From positions 18,256-82,255 of the forward strand of contig NZ_LT828556.1 in NCBI RefSeq assembly GCF_900170035.1: a stretch of DNA of 64,000 bases, written 5' to 3'. A program made the translations under genes and the position numbers. Numbering within the stretch: position 1 is the stretch's first letter; each line of letters begins with the position of its first letter. The stretch is from Desulfamplus magnetovallimortis (GTDB lineage Bacteria; Desulfobacterota; Desulfobacteria; Desulfobacterales; Desulfobacteraceae). Shown in pieces: positions 1 through 8,528 of the stretch. Under the pieces are notes generated by a model. That model worked only from the letters and a program-made list of their open reading frames with translations, did no database searches and had not been told where the DNA came from.

Positions 1-126
1 TCTTGTGCAACTTAAAAGATTTTGGTACACAGATTGTGAACTTGTGATTTCACAGTTTTTTTTGAATGTCATCGGAATCTTTTTTTAGCGATATTTTGCA
101 GTTCTTTATTATGAGGAGATTTTAAA

Positions 127-954
127 ATGTTTGAAATTGTCAATCGGGAAGAGATGGCCCAGGGAACCATTGTCCTCAATGAGATTGATGCGCCGCGTAT
201 TGCCCGAAAGGCAAAGCCTGGTCAGTTTGTGATTCTTCAGGCCAATGAAAAAGGCGAAAGGATTCCCCTGACCATGGCAGATGTTGACCCTGAAAAGGGC
301 ACCATCACAATAATATACATGATTGTCGGAAAATCCACCAAGGTTTTTGGCAGTATGCAGGTGGGAGAAAACTATTATGCAGTGATAGGCCCCCTTGGCA
401 AGGCAACCCATATTGAGAAAAGGGGAAAAGTTGTCTGCGTTGGCGGCGGAACAGGTATTGCTGTTCTACATCCCATTACACGGGCACTTAAAGAGGCAGG
501 AAATGAGGTTACAACTATCCTTGGGTCAAGAAATAAGGATCTACTGATTCTTGAGGATAAAATGACCAGTGCCTCCCACCATCTCCATATCTGTACAGAT
601 GACGGCTCAAGGGGTCACCACGGTTTTGTAACTGATGTTTTAAAGGATATTCTTGCAAAGGAAAAGATCGATCTTGTTGTTGCCATAGGCCCTGTTCCCA
701 TGATGAAGTTTGTCTCCATGATTACAAAAGAGAAAGGGGTTGAAACCCTTGTAAGCCTCAACCCCATAATGGTGGATGGTACAGGCATGTGCGGAGGTTG
801 CAGGGTTTCTGTTGGTGGAACAACAAAATTTGCATGTGTGGATGGCCCGGAGTTTGATGGCCATGCCGTGGACTACGATGAGCTGTCAAAACGACTTACA
901 GCCTATCAGGCAGATGAAAAGATAAGTCTTGAAGAGTGTAAGCAGAATATTTAG
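127..954 (+). CDS. nfnA: NfnA-type ferredoxin-NADP+ reductase alpha subunit (sulfide/dihydroorotate dehydrogenase-like FAD/[2Fe-2S] protein)
   Basis: The 275-residue protein has the layout of the ferredoxin:NADP+ oxidoreductase superfamily. An N-terminal beta-barrel flavin domain (about residues 1-95) is followed by a nucleotide-binding domain with a GGGTGIA motif near residue 107. A C-terminal [2Fe-2S] site is formed by C222, C225 and C237 in MCGGCRVSVGG...FACVDGPEFDGH. In known NfnAB complexes this subunit binds FAD and NAD(H) and works with NfnB to couple NADH, NADPH and ferredoxin in the cytoplasm. The partner gene follows 48 bases later on the same strand, so they are almost certainly one operon. 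A GAGGAG ribosome binding site at 112-117 supports the ATG at 127. Length matches the family. A dihydroorotate dehydrogenase electron-transfer subunit would look similar, but the neighbour argues for Nfn. Confidence 0.93.
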   Translation: MFEIVNREEMAQGTIVLNEIDAPRIARKAKPGQFVILQANEKGERIPLTMADVDPEKGTITIIYMIVGKSTKVFGSMQVGENYYAVIGPLGKATHIEKRGKVVCVGGGTGIAVLHPITRALKEAGNEVTTILGSRNKDLLILEDKMTSASHHLHICTDDGSRGHHGFVTDVLKDILAKEKIDLVVAIGPVPMMKFVSMITKEKGVETLVSLNPIMVDGTGMCGGCRVSVGGTTKFACVDGPEFDGHAVDYDELSKRLTAYQADEKISLEECKQNI

Positions 955-1002
955 TTTCCCAAAAAAACATGCTGTCAGGCATTGTGATATATGGAGGAAG
1001 TG

Positions 1003-2415
1003 ATGGTGGAGAAAAAAGCAAAAAAAGAGCAGACCCCGAGGAGCAAAATGCCTGAACAGGCCCCCGAGGTCAGAAATAAAAACTTTCTGGAAGTACCTCT
1101 GGGGCTGACTCCGGAGATGGCAATGACCGAGGCGTCACGATGTCTGCAATGCAAAAAGCCAGCATGTGTGGAAGGATGTCCGGTTTCAGTGGATATTCCA
1201 GGGTTTATTGCAAGAATTGCCGACGGAGATTTTAACGGTGCTGCTGTAAAATTATGGGAGAGAAATGCCCTTCCTGCTGTATGCGGCCGTGTTTGCCCCC
1301 AGGAGATTCAGTGTGAAGGCCTCTGTATTCTTGGTAAAAAAGGGGATTCTGTGGCAATTGGTTATCTTGAACGGTTTGCAGCAGATTTTGCACGGGAAAA
1401 TGGAACTGCCGAGCTGCCCAAAGTTGCTGAAAAAACAGGTAAAAAGGTTGCAGTCATAGGATCAGGGCCTTCAGGGTTGACCGTTGCAGGAGATTTGATC
1501 GTCAAAGGGCATGATGTAACCATTTTTGAAGCATTTCACCAGACAGGGGGGGTTCTTGTCTATGGAATTCCTGAGTTCAGGCTTCCAAAGTCAATTGTTG
1601 CCTCTGAAGTTGCAACCCTGGAAAAACTTGGCGTAAATATTGAAACCAACAGTGTTGTGGGAGCCACAGTCACCATTGACGAGCTTTTTGAGGAAGGCTA
1701 TGATGCGGTCTATGTAGGTGTTGGTGCAGGTCTTCCCCGTTTCATGAATCTTCCTGGAGAAAATTTCATAGGTGTATTTTCAGCAAATGAGTATCTTACC
1801 CGCACCAATCTAATGAAGGCGTATCGTTTTCCTGAGTATGATACTCCGGTTGCAAGGGGTAAAAATGTGGTTGTTCTTGGAGCTGGCAATGTTGCAATGG
1901 ATGCCGCAAGAACTGCCATGCGTCTTGGTGCGGAATCTGTAAAGGTTGTTTACAGGCGGTCAAGGGCTGAGATGCCTGCAAGGGCAGAGGAGCTTCATCA
2001 TGCAGAGGAAGAGGGAATTGAATTTATTCTTCTCACCAACCCCACACGCTTTTTTGGAGATGAGAACGGCAGACTGACTGGCATGGAGTGCCTGAAGATG
2101 GAGCTTGGAGAACCTGATGCTTCAGGAAGAAGGCGCCCTGTTGCAGTGGCTGGCTCTGAATATACAATTGAATGCGATCTTGTTGTTGTCTCTGTGGGAG
2201 CACAACCAAACCCACTTTTGACCAATGCAACCCCTGACATTACACTTAACAGATGGGGCAACATTGAAGCAGACCCTGCCACAGGCAAGACAACCAAAAA
2301 AGGTGTATGGGCAGGCGGGGACATTGTAACAGGCATGGCAACAGTTATCCTTGCTATGGGTGCAGGAAGGGAAGCTGCTGACTCAATACATGACTATCTT
2401 ACTTTGGGATGGTAA
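1003..2415 (+). CDS. nfnB: NfnB / NADPH-dependent glutamate synthase small-subunit-like oxidoreductase
   Basis: This is the GltD/NfnB-type flavoprotein, about 470 residues. The N-terminal domain carries two cysteine clusters for [4Fe-4S] centres: C47, C50, C55, C59 and C94, C98, C104, C108. Two dinucleotide-binding folds follow: VIGSGPSGL at about residue 151 for FAD and VVLGAGNVAMD at about 287 for NADP. No glutamate synthase large subunit lies nearby, and nfnA is directly upstream, so electron bifurcation between NADPH, NADH and ferredoxin is the likely role. An upstream in-frame ATG exists at 991. The GGAGG at 993-997 overlaps that codon and sits five bases before the ATG at 1003, so 1003 is the better start. 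A strong hairpin terminator follows at 2686-2758. Confidence 0.92.
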   Translation: MVEKKAKKEQTPRSKMPEQAPEVRNKNFLEVPLGLTPEMAMTEASRCLQCKKPACVEGCPVSVDIPGFIARIADGDFNGAAVKLWERNALPAVCGRVCPQEIQCEGLCILGKKGDSVAIGYLERFAADFARENGTAELPKVAEKTGKKVAVIGSGPSGLTVAGDLIVKGHDVTIFEAFHQTGGVLVYGIPEFRLPKSIVASEVATLEKLGVNIETNSVVGATVTIDELFEEGYDAVYVGVGAGLPRFMNLPGENFIGVFSANEYLTRTNLMKAYRFPEYDTPVARGKNVVVLGAGNVAMDAARTAMRLGAESVKVVYRRSRAEMPARAEELHHAEEEGIEFILLTNPTRFFGDENGRLTGMECLKMELGEPDASGRRRPVAVAGSEYTIECDLVVVSVGAQPNPLLTNATPDITLNRWGNIEADPATGKTTKKGVWAGGDIVTGMATVILAMGAGREAADSIHDYLTLGW

Positions 2416-2440
2416 GAAACAGCCATGGCTTGGGAAGTTT

Positions 2441-2595
2441 CTTATAACGTACATGGCGGATAGCCGCCACAATCGAAGAGATGAAAGTCGTTTTAAAAAC
2501 AGCCACTTACTGAGACTTTCATATAAACATACATGGCTGATGACCGCCACAATCGAAGGGATGAAAATCCCAAAACTACGGGGACTTTCATATAA
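2441..2595 (+). repeat. Two tandem copies of an ATGAAAGTC-type palindromic interspersed repeat
   Basis: Two units lie head to tail at about 2441-2526 and 2529-2595. Each starts with a small hairpin of the type CATGGCGGATAGCCGCCA, continues with CACAATCGAAG(A/G)GATGAAA, and closes with an inverted GACTTTCATATAA. In unit one the arms ATGAAAGTC (2481-2489) and GACTTTCAT (2514-2522) pair perfectly. A reverse-oriented copy lies at 22331-22417. The open frames through this region are repeat-encoded and are not called as genes. Confidence 0.8.
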
Positions 2596-2685
2596 AAAAA
2601 GAGAGGTTCATGGTAATTAGTTAAAAGTAAATCATTGCAGTTTCAGAGATGCTGTAATATATATAGAAAAAACTGCGATTTTTTT

Positions 2686-2758
2686 GAAAGGGAATTAGAG
2701 CTGCAAAATTATTTTTTGTAAGACTTGCCGTCTGGCTCTATTCCCTTTCTGCTTTTTT
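2686..2758 (+). terminator. Rho-independent terminator after nfnAB
   Basis: A long imperfect stem is formed by 2686-2701 (GAAAGGGAATTAGAGC) and 2735-2749 (GCTCTATTCCCTTTC). A T-rich tail, GCTTTTTTATTTTA, follows on the plus strand. No T tract follows the stem on the minus strand, so it should act only on the nfnAB transcript. Confidence 0.75.
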
Positions 2759-2830
2759 ATTTTATGGGTTACTTGTTTTTAGGGCTCTCTTTATTTCAGG
2801 GCTTCCTCTTTTTTGAGTACATCCTGTTTT

Positions 2831-3022
2831 TCAGGACTCCCTGATATAAACTTTATGATCAACAAGTGACAGAGAGTGGATATACCCCCGGATGAACTTC
2901 TGATCCCCGAAAATACTTACCAGGCGAATTCCCTCCTCTTCAGGTATGACCTGGTCAACAGCCTCCATTATGAGGCGCTCCTCACTGCTTTCTTCTATAA
3001 TGTACGCATTTGCTTCACACAT
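2831..3022 (-). CDS. CooT-family small nickel-binding protein
   Basis: The 63-residue product begins MCEANAYI and ends in a conserved HSLSLVDHKVYI segment. That pattern is typical of the CooT family of small dimeric Ni(II)-binding proteins, in which Cys2 is a metal ligand. CooT was first described as an accessory protein of carbon monoxide dehydrogenase maturation, but many homologues are not next to cooS, and none is visible here. The frame is open further upstream to 3061. The ATG at 3022 is chosen because AAGGAG lies six bases before it and because family members start MCEA. It follows the DUF3842 gene on the same strand with 72 bases between them, probably in one transcript. Confidence 0.85.
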   Translation of the reverse strand: MCEANAYIIEESSEERLIMEAVDQVIPEEEGIRLVSIFGDQKFIRGYIHSLSLVDHKVYIRES

Positions 3023-3094
3023 TTTTTTCTCCTTGTCTGATGGCCATTTAAAAATTACCATCTGAAAATTCCGGTCACAGGTTTTGGAGTTGTC

Positions 3095-3532
3095 TCATTT
3101 AAATGAAACAAATTCCCTGCCATGCCGTTCAATCAGTTCATCAACAAGCTGGGGAAGCGGGGTTGATGCAAGACCTACAATATCCAGTTTCTCCTGGGTC
3201 AGGGGCAGAAGGATTTTACGGGCAGGAGAGAGGGCAATTGCTTCTGCCATCTCCAAAGTCAACTCTCCCATCATGGCATGGGGCATTATAATCCCTATTG
3301 TTCCTATTATAAAATCTGCATTCCTCACTGTCTGGACAATGGCATTTATTCCTGAAGCTCCCCTGTTGGCACGGGCCTTCAACATCTGGGCAGTTGCAAT
3401 GGCATTGGTACCCAGCGCCACTATTTCGACATCTTCCCCAAACCGATCTTTGAGTTTTCTTATAATGGTAGAGCCAATACCGCCACCCTGCCCGTCAATG
3501 ACGCATATAGTTTTTAATGTATGTGTATTCAT
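3095..3532 (-). CDS. DUF3842 family protein
   Basis: The 145-residue protein opens with ICVIDGQGGGIGSTIIRKL, a glycine-rich nucleotide-binding-like loop characteristic of DUF3842. Conserved small-residue motifs follow (ALGTNAIATAQMLKA, GANRGASG-like, GTIGII). The family has no proven function. Its fold suggests a Rossmann-like nucleotide or cofactor binder. It is commonly found beside small metal-related genes in anaerobes, and here it precedes the CooT-like gene. No signal peptide or membrane segment is visible, so it should be cytoplasmic. The 154-residue frame on the opposite strand is a shadow of this gene. Confidence 0.85.
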   Translation of the reverse strand: MNTHTLKTICVIDGQGGGIGSTIIRKLKDRFGEDVEIVALGTNAIATAQMLKARANRGASGINAIVQTVRNADFIIGTIGIIMPHAMMGELTLEMAEAIALSPARKILLPLTQEKLDIVGLASTPLPQLVDELIERHGREFVSFK

Positions 3533-3678
3533 AATGGCTCTTCATTAACTGTAAAGGCCTTATATGTCAAGTTTAACATTGCATGTTGTGTTCATTGGGC
3601 GTGGATGTTATAGAACCATCATGTAAAATTAATTATGTCCGTAAAGATCTCAATTTTGAGTATATGGTTTGTCAATAA

Positions 3679-4407
3679 ATGAAAAGGTTGTCAGGTTTTA
3701 AAACAGCACTAAAGAACATGAGCCGGATTGTCGGGAAAAAGATCCTGAAAATCCTTATTGTTCTTTTTGTTCTTTTTGGCTGTGTAAGCACACTTCAGGT
3801 GGTTCTGGTAAGATATATCAATCCTCCTGTTACCTTTCCCATGGTATGGGAGTGGGTGATTAAAAAAAGTACAGGACGACCATATACTCCTTTTATTTAT
3901 GAGTGGCGTGATTTTGATCAGATATCTTCCCATCTTAAAAAGGCTGTGATGGCAGCGGAAGATCAGCGGTTTCTTTCCCATAACGGATTTGATTTTATTG
4001 AGTTAAGGCGTATCTTTGATGAGTTCATTAAAGAGGGGCGTATCCGTGGTGGAAGTACAATTACAATGCAGGCAGCACGATCAATCTATCTGATACCATG
4101 CAGAAATATTGTCAGAAAAGCATTTGAAGCGTGGTACACAATATTGATGGAGTTTTTCTGGGATAAAAAAAGAATTTTTGAACTCTATCTTAACTGTGTT
4201 GACTGGGGAGATGCAGTTATTGGAGCTGAAGCTGCTTCGCAAAGATACTATGGAGTAAGCTCAGGTAAATTGAACCCTTCTCAGGCTGCAATGATGGCTG
4301 GCATATTGCCGGCACCACATCGTTTATCTCCCAAAAAACCTGACAGTTATCTTCTATCACGGCAGAAGCGTATCCTTAAGGATATGAAATTGATGCCGGA
4401 ATATTAA
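3679..4407 (+). CDS. mtgA: Monofunctional peptidoglycan transglycosylase (GT51)
   Basis: This 242-residue protein has one N-terminal membrane anchor (about residues 18-42) and then a GT51 domain. The AAEDQRF motif holds the catalytic glutamate, about E94. The second conserved block, GGSTITMQ, lies near residue 124, and the LYLNCVDWG and GAEAASQRYYG blocks follow. No transpeptidase domain is present. The enzyme polymerises lipid II into glycan strands at the outer face of the inner membrane. The ribosome binding site before the ATG is poor; a second ATG at 3718 would remove part of the basic N-terminus. A small TTGTAAT/ATTACAA hairpin follows the stop codon but lacks a clear T tract. It appears to be transcribed alone. 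Confidence 0.92.
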   Translation: MKRLSGFKTALKNMSRIVGKKILKILIVLFVLFGCVSTLQVVLVRYINPPVTFPMVWEWVIKKSTGRPYTPFIYEWRDFDQISSHLKKAVMAAEDQRFLSHNGFDFIELRRIFDEFIKEGRIRGGSTITMQAARSIYLIPCRNIVRKAFEAWYTILMEFFWDKKRIFELYLNCVDWGDAVIGAEAASQRYYGVSSGKLNPSQAAMMAGILPAPHRLSPKKPDSYLLSRQKRILKDMKLMPEY

Positions 4408-4530
4408 AATTGTAATAGTGAGATTACAATGGGAAATTAAGAATTGACATTTTACCCAATATTGTGCTTTACGTCAAAAGTTTATAAGCAATCTTATTAC
4501 TTGAAAAAAATTAGTGCTTTGTCATAGATT

Positions 4531-4599
4531 AAACGGGCATGATTGATTACGTATCAATCACCCCCAAATATAAAAATGATAGTTATTTTTACGGTAAAC
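4531..4599 (+). repeat. Interspersed repeat, GTATCAATCA...CACGGTAAA family
   Basis: The unit runs from GGGCATGATTGATTACGTATC through CCCCAAATATAAAAATGATAG to ACGGTAAAC. Close copies lie at 11285-11354, 11713-11771, 39865-39930 and, in tandem, 40897-41023, always between genes. Confidence 0.8.
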
Positions 4600-4686
4600 A
4601 ACGGGGAAATTAATTAATAGTTGCCCTTAGATGTAAAGAGCCGACAATGCATTAATAATAGTTTTAAATAACCTGGGAACGAAATT

Positions 4687-6060
4687 ATGGATTATGATGT
4701 CATTATTGTAGGCGGAGGGCCGGCAGGGCTTTTTTCTGCATTTCATTTGATGGAGCACGGTGACCTTAAGGTTCTGATGATTGAAAAGGGCAAGGCTCCT
4801 CTTGCGAGAAAGTGCCCAAACCACAATCTTCAGAAATGCGTTGGCTGCGAGCCTTGCAATATTCTTTCCGGTATAGGCGGAGCAGGCTTATACTCTGATG
4901 GTAAACTCAATTTTATCCCGCGGCTTGGAAAGACCGATCTTACCCAGTTTATGCCCCTCTCATCAGCTCAGGCTCTGATTGATGAAACTGAAGAGATTTT
5001 TACCCGTTTCGGCATGGATGGCCCCGTATATCCTACAAATATGGATGAGGCAAAGGAGATCCGCAAGGATGCAAAAAGATTTGGAATTGATCTGCTTCTG
5101 ATAAAACAGAAACACCTTGGCAGCGATAATCTGCCCGGATACATTGCCGGCATGGCAGACTATATAAAGTCAAAGGGTATGACCATACAAACATCTGAAG
5201 AGGTGATTGATATCATTGCCGAAAAGGGTAGGGTAAAGGGAGTTGTTACAAATAAAGGGTCGTACTTTGCTCCCAATGTAATTCTTGCTCCCGGCAGGAT
5301 AGGAGCAAACTGGGTGGGGGCACTTGCCCAGAGGCATGGCATTCCTGTTTCCCAGCGCGGTATAGAGGTCGGAGTGAGGGTAGAAGTGCATAATGATATC
5401 ATGGATGATCTATGCAATGTGATATATGATCCCACATTTTTTATACGTACCACAACATACGACGATATTACCCGTACCTTCTGTACAAATCAGGGTGGCT
5501 TCATCTCCCTGGAAAACTACAAGGATTTTGTCTGTGTAAATGGTCATGCCTATGCGGGGCGTAAATCTTCTAATACCAATTTTGCCTTTCTCTCCAAGGT
5601 TGTGCTCACTGAACCTGTTACAGACAATCAGGCTTATGGGGAGTCCATAGGAAGGCTTGCCACCATTATAGGAGGCGGAAAGCCTATTTTACAAAGATTC
5701 GGGGATTTGAAACGGGGAAGGCGCTCCACCTGGAACAGAGTGCAGAAAAGCTACATAGAACCTACAATGACAAATGTTGTTTGCGGTGACATTGCAATGG
5801 CACTGCCAGAGAGGATTTTGTCCAATCTTATTGAGGGGCTTGAAACCCTCAACCTTGTTGTGCCGGGTGTTGCCAATGATGAAACCCTTCTTTATGCTCC
5901 TGAAATCAAGTTTTTCGCAACCCAGATAGAGACGGACAATGATCTGGAAACATCAATTAAAGGGATGTTTGTTGCAGGTGATGGCCCCGGGGTTGCCGGA
6001 AATATTGTCTCTGCCGCTGCAACCGGTCTTATTCCTGCTAAAAAAATTTTGAAAGTCTGA
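4687..6060 (+). CDS. NAD(P)/FAD-dependent oxidoreductase (COG2509-like)
   Basis: The 457-residue protein starts with VIIVGGGPAGLFSAFHLME, a classical FAD-binding dinucleotide fold. A cysteine-rich block follows (CPNHNLQKCVGCEPC), then the GIGGAGLYSDGKLN segment typical of the uncharacterised FAD-dependent dehydrogenase family COG2509. A second FAD-contacting motif near the C-terminus reads MFVAGDGPGVAGNIVSAAATG. Its substrate is unknown. The clustered cysteines near residues 43-58 might hold a metal or form a redox site, which is inference. The start is supported by a modest GGGA upstream. It stands alone between repeat-filled spacers, with no sign of an operon. Confidence 0.85.
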   Translation: MDYDVIIVGGGPAGLFSAFHLMEHGDLKVLMIEKGKAPLARKCPNHNLQKCVGCEPCNILSGIGGAGLYSDGKLNFIPRLGKTDLTQFMPLSSAQALIDETEEIFTRFGMDGPVYPTNMDEAKEIRKDAKRFGIDLLLIKQKHLGSDNLPGYIAGMADYIKSKGMTIQTSEEVIDIIAEKGRVKGVVTNKGSYFAPNVILAPGRIGANWVGALAQRHGIPVSQRGIEVGVRVEVHNDIMDDLCNVIYDPTFFIRTTTYDDITRTFCTNQGGFISLENYKDFVCVNGHAYAGRKSSNTNFAFLSKVVLTEPVTDNQAYGESIGRLATIIGGGKPILQRFGDLKRGRRSTWNRVQKSYIEPTMTNVVCGDIAMALPERILSNLIEGLETLNLVVPGVANDETLLYAPEIKFFATQIETDNDLETSIKGMFVAGDGPGVAGNIVSAAATGLIPAKKILKV

Positions 6061-6167
6061 CGTAAATGGTGGATGTCAGCCACAACGAACATTGAAATGT
6101 AGGGACGGATTCCATATCCGCCCCAAATGGGGCAGAAAATTGATTTTGCCCATACAGTTTCAGATAG
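6061..6167 (+). repeat. 107-bp interspersed palindromic repeat (copy 1)
   Basis: The element begins right after the stop codon of the FAD protein. It contains the hairpin TGGTGGATGTCAGCCAC, then AACATTGAAATGTAGG, GGATTCCATATCCG, GCAGAAAATTGATTTTGCC and CAGTTTCAGATA. A second copy with the same order of blocks lies at 35219-35325. Several nested short palindromes suggest a structured RNA or a small non-autonomous mobile unit. Confidence 0.75.
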
Positions 6168-6264
6168 TAATTGGGTTTAATTAACTTACCCAAGCTCCCC
6201 ATCGTAAGCCTGTAAGAGGTGGCTGGAGGTGAGATGAATGGGCAAGTTATTAAAAATCAATTCC
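6166..6264 (+). repeat. 99-bp near-identical interspersed repeat (copy 1)
   Basis: This block differs from 27979-28077 at only two of 99 positions. It includes AACTTACCCA and an inverted TGGGCAAGTT (one mismatch) enclosing AGAGGTGGCTGGAGGTGAGA. It directly abuts the preceding 107-bp repeat and ends about 40 bases before the next gene. Confidence 0.85.
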
Positions 6265-6305
6265 ATAAAAGCTTATAACAACTCACTCGTTAGAGGGAAT
6301 TAATA

Positions 6306-8174
6306 ATGGATCTTCATACATATTGTCCTGAAAAACTGTTGACACCGGAAAAAGGGGTGAAGAAAATATCCAATGGCAGCCGTGTTTTTATCGGTACAGG
6401 GTGCGGTGAACCACAGCGCCTTATTGAGGCAATGGTGGCAGACCAGACCATTCAGGATATTGTTGTCTATCAGATGCTCTCTTCAACCTTGTCAAAATAT
6501 GTTAATCAAAGGGATTTTCTGAACCGATTTACACTGAAGCTCTTTTTTATAAGTGTTGCCATGCGTCAGGCTGCATTTGAAGGAAAGATTGATTACATTC
6601 CTGTCTATCTCTCCCAGATTCCTGAGCTTTTTAAAAGCCATGAAATAGGTCTTGATGTTGCTCTGATACAGGTAAGCCCTCCTGATCGGTTTGGTTTTTG
6701 CAGCCTTGGTATTTCAGTTGATATAACTCAGTCCGGTATGCAGGCCGCAGATATAGTCATAGCACAGGTTAATCCCCAGATGCCAAGGACATCAGGAGAT
6801 TCCCTTGTTCATGTGGACGAGATAGACTATCTTGTAATGCATGATGAACCCCTTGTTGAAGCTATACCTGATATCAAAAATCAGCAGATCGTGGAGAGAA
6901 TAGGCCACTATATAAACCAGCTTGTGGATGATGGATGCACAATTCAGGTGGGTTTTGGCCATCTTCCTGATTCTGTTGTTCCATATCTTTCCGGCAAAAA
7001 GGATCTTGGCATACATACGCAGGTGATAACAGACGGTCTTCTGCCCCTTTTTGAGAAAAAAGTTGTCACCAACCGTAATAAGTCATATCTGCCTGGCCGG
7101 GTTGTGGCATCCCTCTGCATGGGTTCAAAGAAGCTTTATGATTATGTTGACAATAACCCTATGTTCTATTTCAGATCCTCTGAATTTGTAAATGATCCAA
7201 ATGTTATTGCTAAAAATGACCATTTTATTTCCATAAGCTCCGCACTTGAGGTGGATTTGACAGGGCAGATCTGTACTGATTCACAGGGCTATCTTTTTTA
7301 CAGCGGCATAGGCGATCAGGTTGACTTCATCAGGGGAAGCAGCATGTCAAAGGGTGGCTTTTCCATTATTGTCATTCCTTCCACAGCAGAGGATGGCAGT
7401 GTCTCCCGTATTGTTCCCCATTTAAGTGAAGGCGCAGGTGTTGCAACTACCCGCGGTGATATTGATATTGTGGTAACCGAGTACGGAATTGCAGAGCTTC
7501 GGAGAAAAAGCATATATCAACGGGTAATTGAGCTTGCACAGATTGCACATCCAAAATTTCGCCAGCAGTTGATTGATGAGGCTAAAAAACGGCGATATAT
7601 TTTCCCTGACCAGATGACTCCATCAAGCCAGGATCTTATTTTTCTGGATGACTATCAATATACAATTGCTCTGCCCATGGGCAAGCATATTGATTTCAGG
7701 CCGCTTCTGCCCTCTGACGAGTTTGAATCCAGAAATTTTTTCTACTCCCTTCAAGATGATACCATTTATTACAGATTTTTCAACAAGCGCAAGGTGTTTT
7801 CGCGGGAGATGCTACAGCGACAGTGGGCAAGTGTTGATTACCGCAGGAATATGAGCATCATAGGATGGCGCCAGATCGGCAGAAGAAAACAGATTATTGC
7901 CATTGGTTCATATGCCGAAGCAGATGACAATTCTGCTGAAGTTGCATTTCTGGTAAGGGAGGATATGCACGGACTGGGAATTGGCTCTTATCTGCTTGAG
8001 ATTCTGGAAGGCATTGCCCGAAAAAATGGTTATATCCGATTTGTTGCCACAGTCCTTGCTGAGAACAGGAAGATGATAAGGGTCTTTCAGAAGCGTTATC
8101 CCCATGCAAAGCTTATCCGTGCAGGTGGCGGTGAGGTTGAGGTTGAGATGGATTTTGAACCGTCTGAATCCTGA
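6306..8174 (+). CDS. Acetyl-CoA hydrolase/transferase family protein fused to a GNAT acetyltransferase domain
   Basis: The 622-residue protein has two parts. Residues 1 to about 450 form a class I CoA-transferase/acetyl-CoA hydrolase domain with the diagnostic VVTEYGIAELRRKS segment and GFGHLPDSVVPYL. Residues about 460-620 form a GNAT domain with an acetyl-CoA loop in VREDMHGLGIGSYLLE. Proteins with this exact fusion are known from delta-proteobacteria. The transferase part may move CoA between short-chain acids such as acetate, butyrate or 4-hydroxybutyrate. The GNAT part could acetylate and regulate it or a partner enzyme, but neither activity can be read from the sequence. GAGGG eight bases before the ATG supports the start. 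It is probably a single-gene transcript. Confidence 0.9.
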   Translation: MDLHTYCPEKLLTPEKGVKKISNGSRVFIGTGCGEPQRLIEAMVADQTIQDIVVYQMLSSTLSKYVNQRDFLNRFTLKLFFISVAMRQAAFEGKIDYIPVYLSQIPELFKSHEIGLDVALIQVSPPDRFGFCSLGISVDITQSGMQAADIVIAQVNPQMPRTSGDSLVHVDEIDYLVMHDEPLVEAIPDIKNQQIVERIGHYINQLVDDGCTIQVGFGHLPDSVVPYLSGKKDLGIHTQVITDGLLPLFEKKVVTNRNKSYLPGRVVASLCMGSKKLYDYVDNNPMFYFRSSEFVNDPNVIAKNDHFISISSALEVDLTGQICTDSQGYLFYSGIGDQVDFIRGSSMSKGGFSIIVIPSTAEDGSVSRIVPHLSEGAGVATTRGDIDIVVTEYGIAELRRKSIYQRVIELAQIAHPKFRQQLIDEAKKRRYIFPDQMTPSSQDLIFLDDYQYTIALPMGKHIDFRPLLPSDEFESRNFFYSLQDDTIYYRFFNKRKVFSREMLQRQWASVDYRRNMSIIGWRQIGRRKQIIAIGSYAEADDNSAEVAFLVREDMHGLGIGSYLLEILEGIARKNGYIRFVATVLAENRKMIRVFQKRYPHAKLIRAGGGEVEVEMDFEPSES

Positions 8175-8236
8175 ATCCGGGGCAATGCTTTTGACTTAAG
8201 CTTTTGCGCATCAGCATTCCTTTTTTTCTTTGTGAG

Positions 8237-8448
8237 TTGTCTGAATCAGGATAGTGAATCGTCAAAGCTAAAAATCAAGGTTCGTTTAATTGTAGAGACA
8301 AGGCATGCCTTGTCTCTACGTTGCAGATAACCCTAAAATTAAGTCTTGACAGTGCAATAGACAAGATTAACAGGATATGCTTTGTTTTTCAAAAACGTGA
8401 CTATCATGGGTATCTTTTTTATCCTGGCTATCCTGATTCAGACAATTG
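8237..8448. repeat. TCTGAATCAGGATAG inverted-arm repeat with a nested palindrome
   Basis: Outer arms TTGTCTGAATCAGGATAG (8237-8254) and CTATCCTGATTCAGACAA (8428-8445) are inverted repeats. The same arms flank the elements at 22135-22311, 45179-45354 and 50791-50885. The palindromic element at 8285-8355 sits inside this one. Together they fill the gene-free stretch 8175-8528. Confidence 0.7.
8285..8355 (+). repeat. Palindromic repeat with a perfect 28-bp core (copy 1)
   Basis: The core at 8292-8319 is a perfect palindrome centred on GGCATGCC, with arms GTAGAGACAAGG and CCTTGTCTCTAC. The flank CGTTGCAGATAACCCTAAAA is also conserved. An inverted copy with the same core and flank lies at 24243-24314. 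Confidence 0.85.
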
Positions 8449-8528
8449 CCGAAGGGTCATATCATGGCCGGAAAATTTTTAAGGCAACAGCATTATGCAG
8501 GCCTGACACAACTAAAATTGGGTCGTCA

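Noticed and set aside
34-55. TTGTGAA...TTCACAG upstream of nfnA as a Rex-type redox operator
   Set aside because: The half sites are eight bases apart rather than the expected spacing, so the match is too weak to call despite the fitting biology.
2441-2595. Two tandem repeat units resembling the start of a CRISPR array
   Set aside because: Only two diverged units with no distinct spacers and no cas genes; copies elsewhere are dispersed singly.
2351-2620. 89-residue plus-strand frame after nfnB
   Set aside because: Most of it is translated interspersed repeat with no conserved protein content.
3084-3548. 154-residue open frame on the plus strand
   Set aside because: It mirrors the DUF3842 gene on the other strand, has no recognisable domain and no ribosome site.
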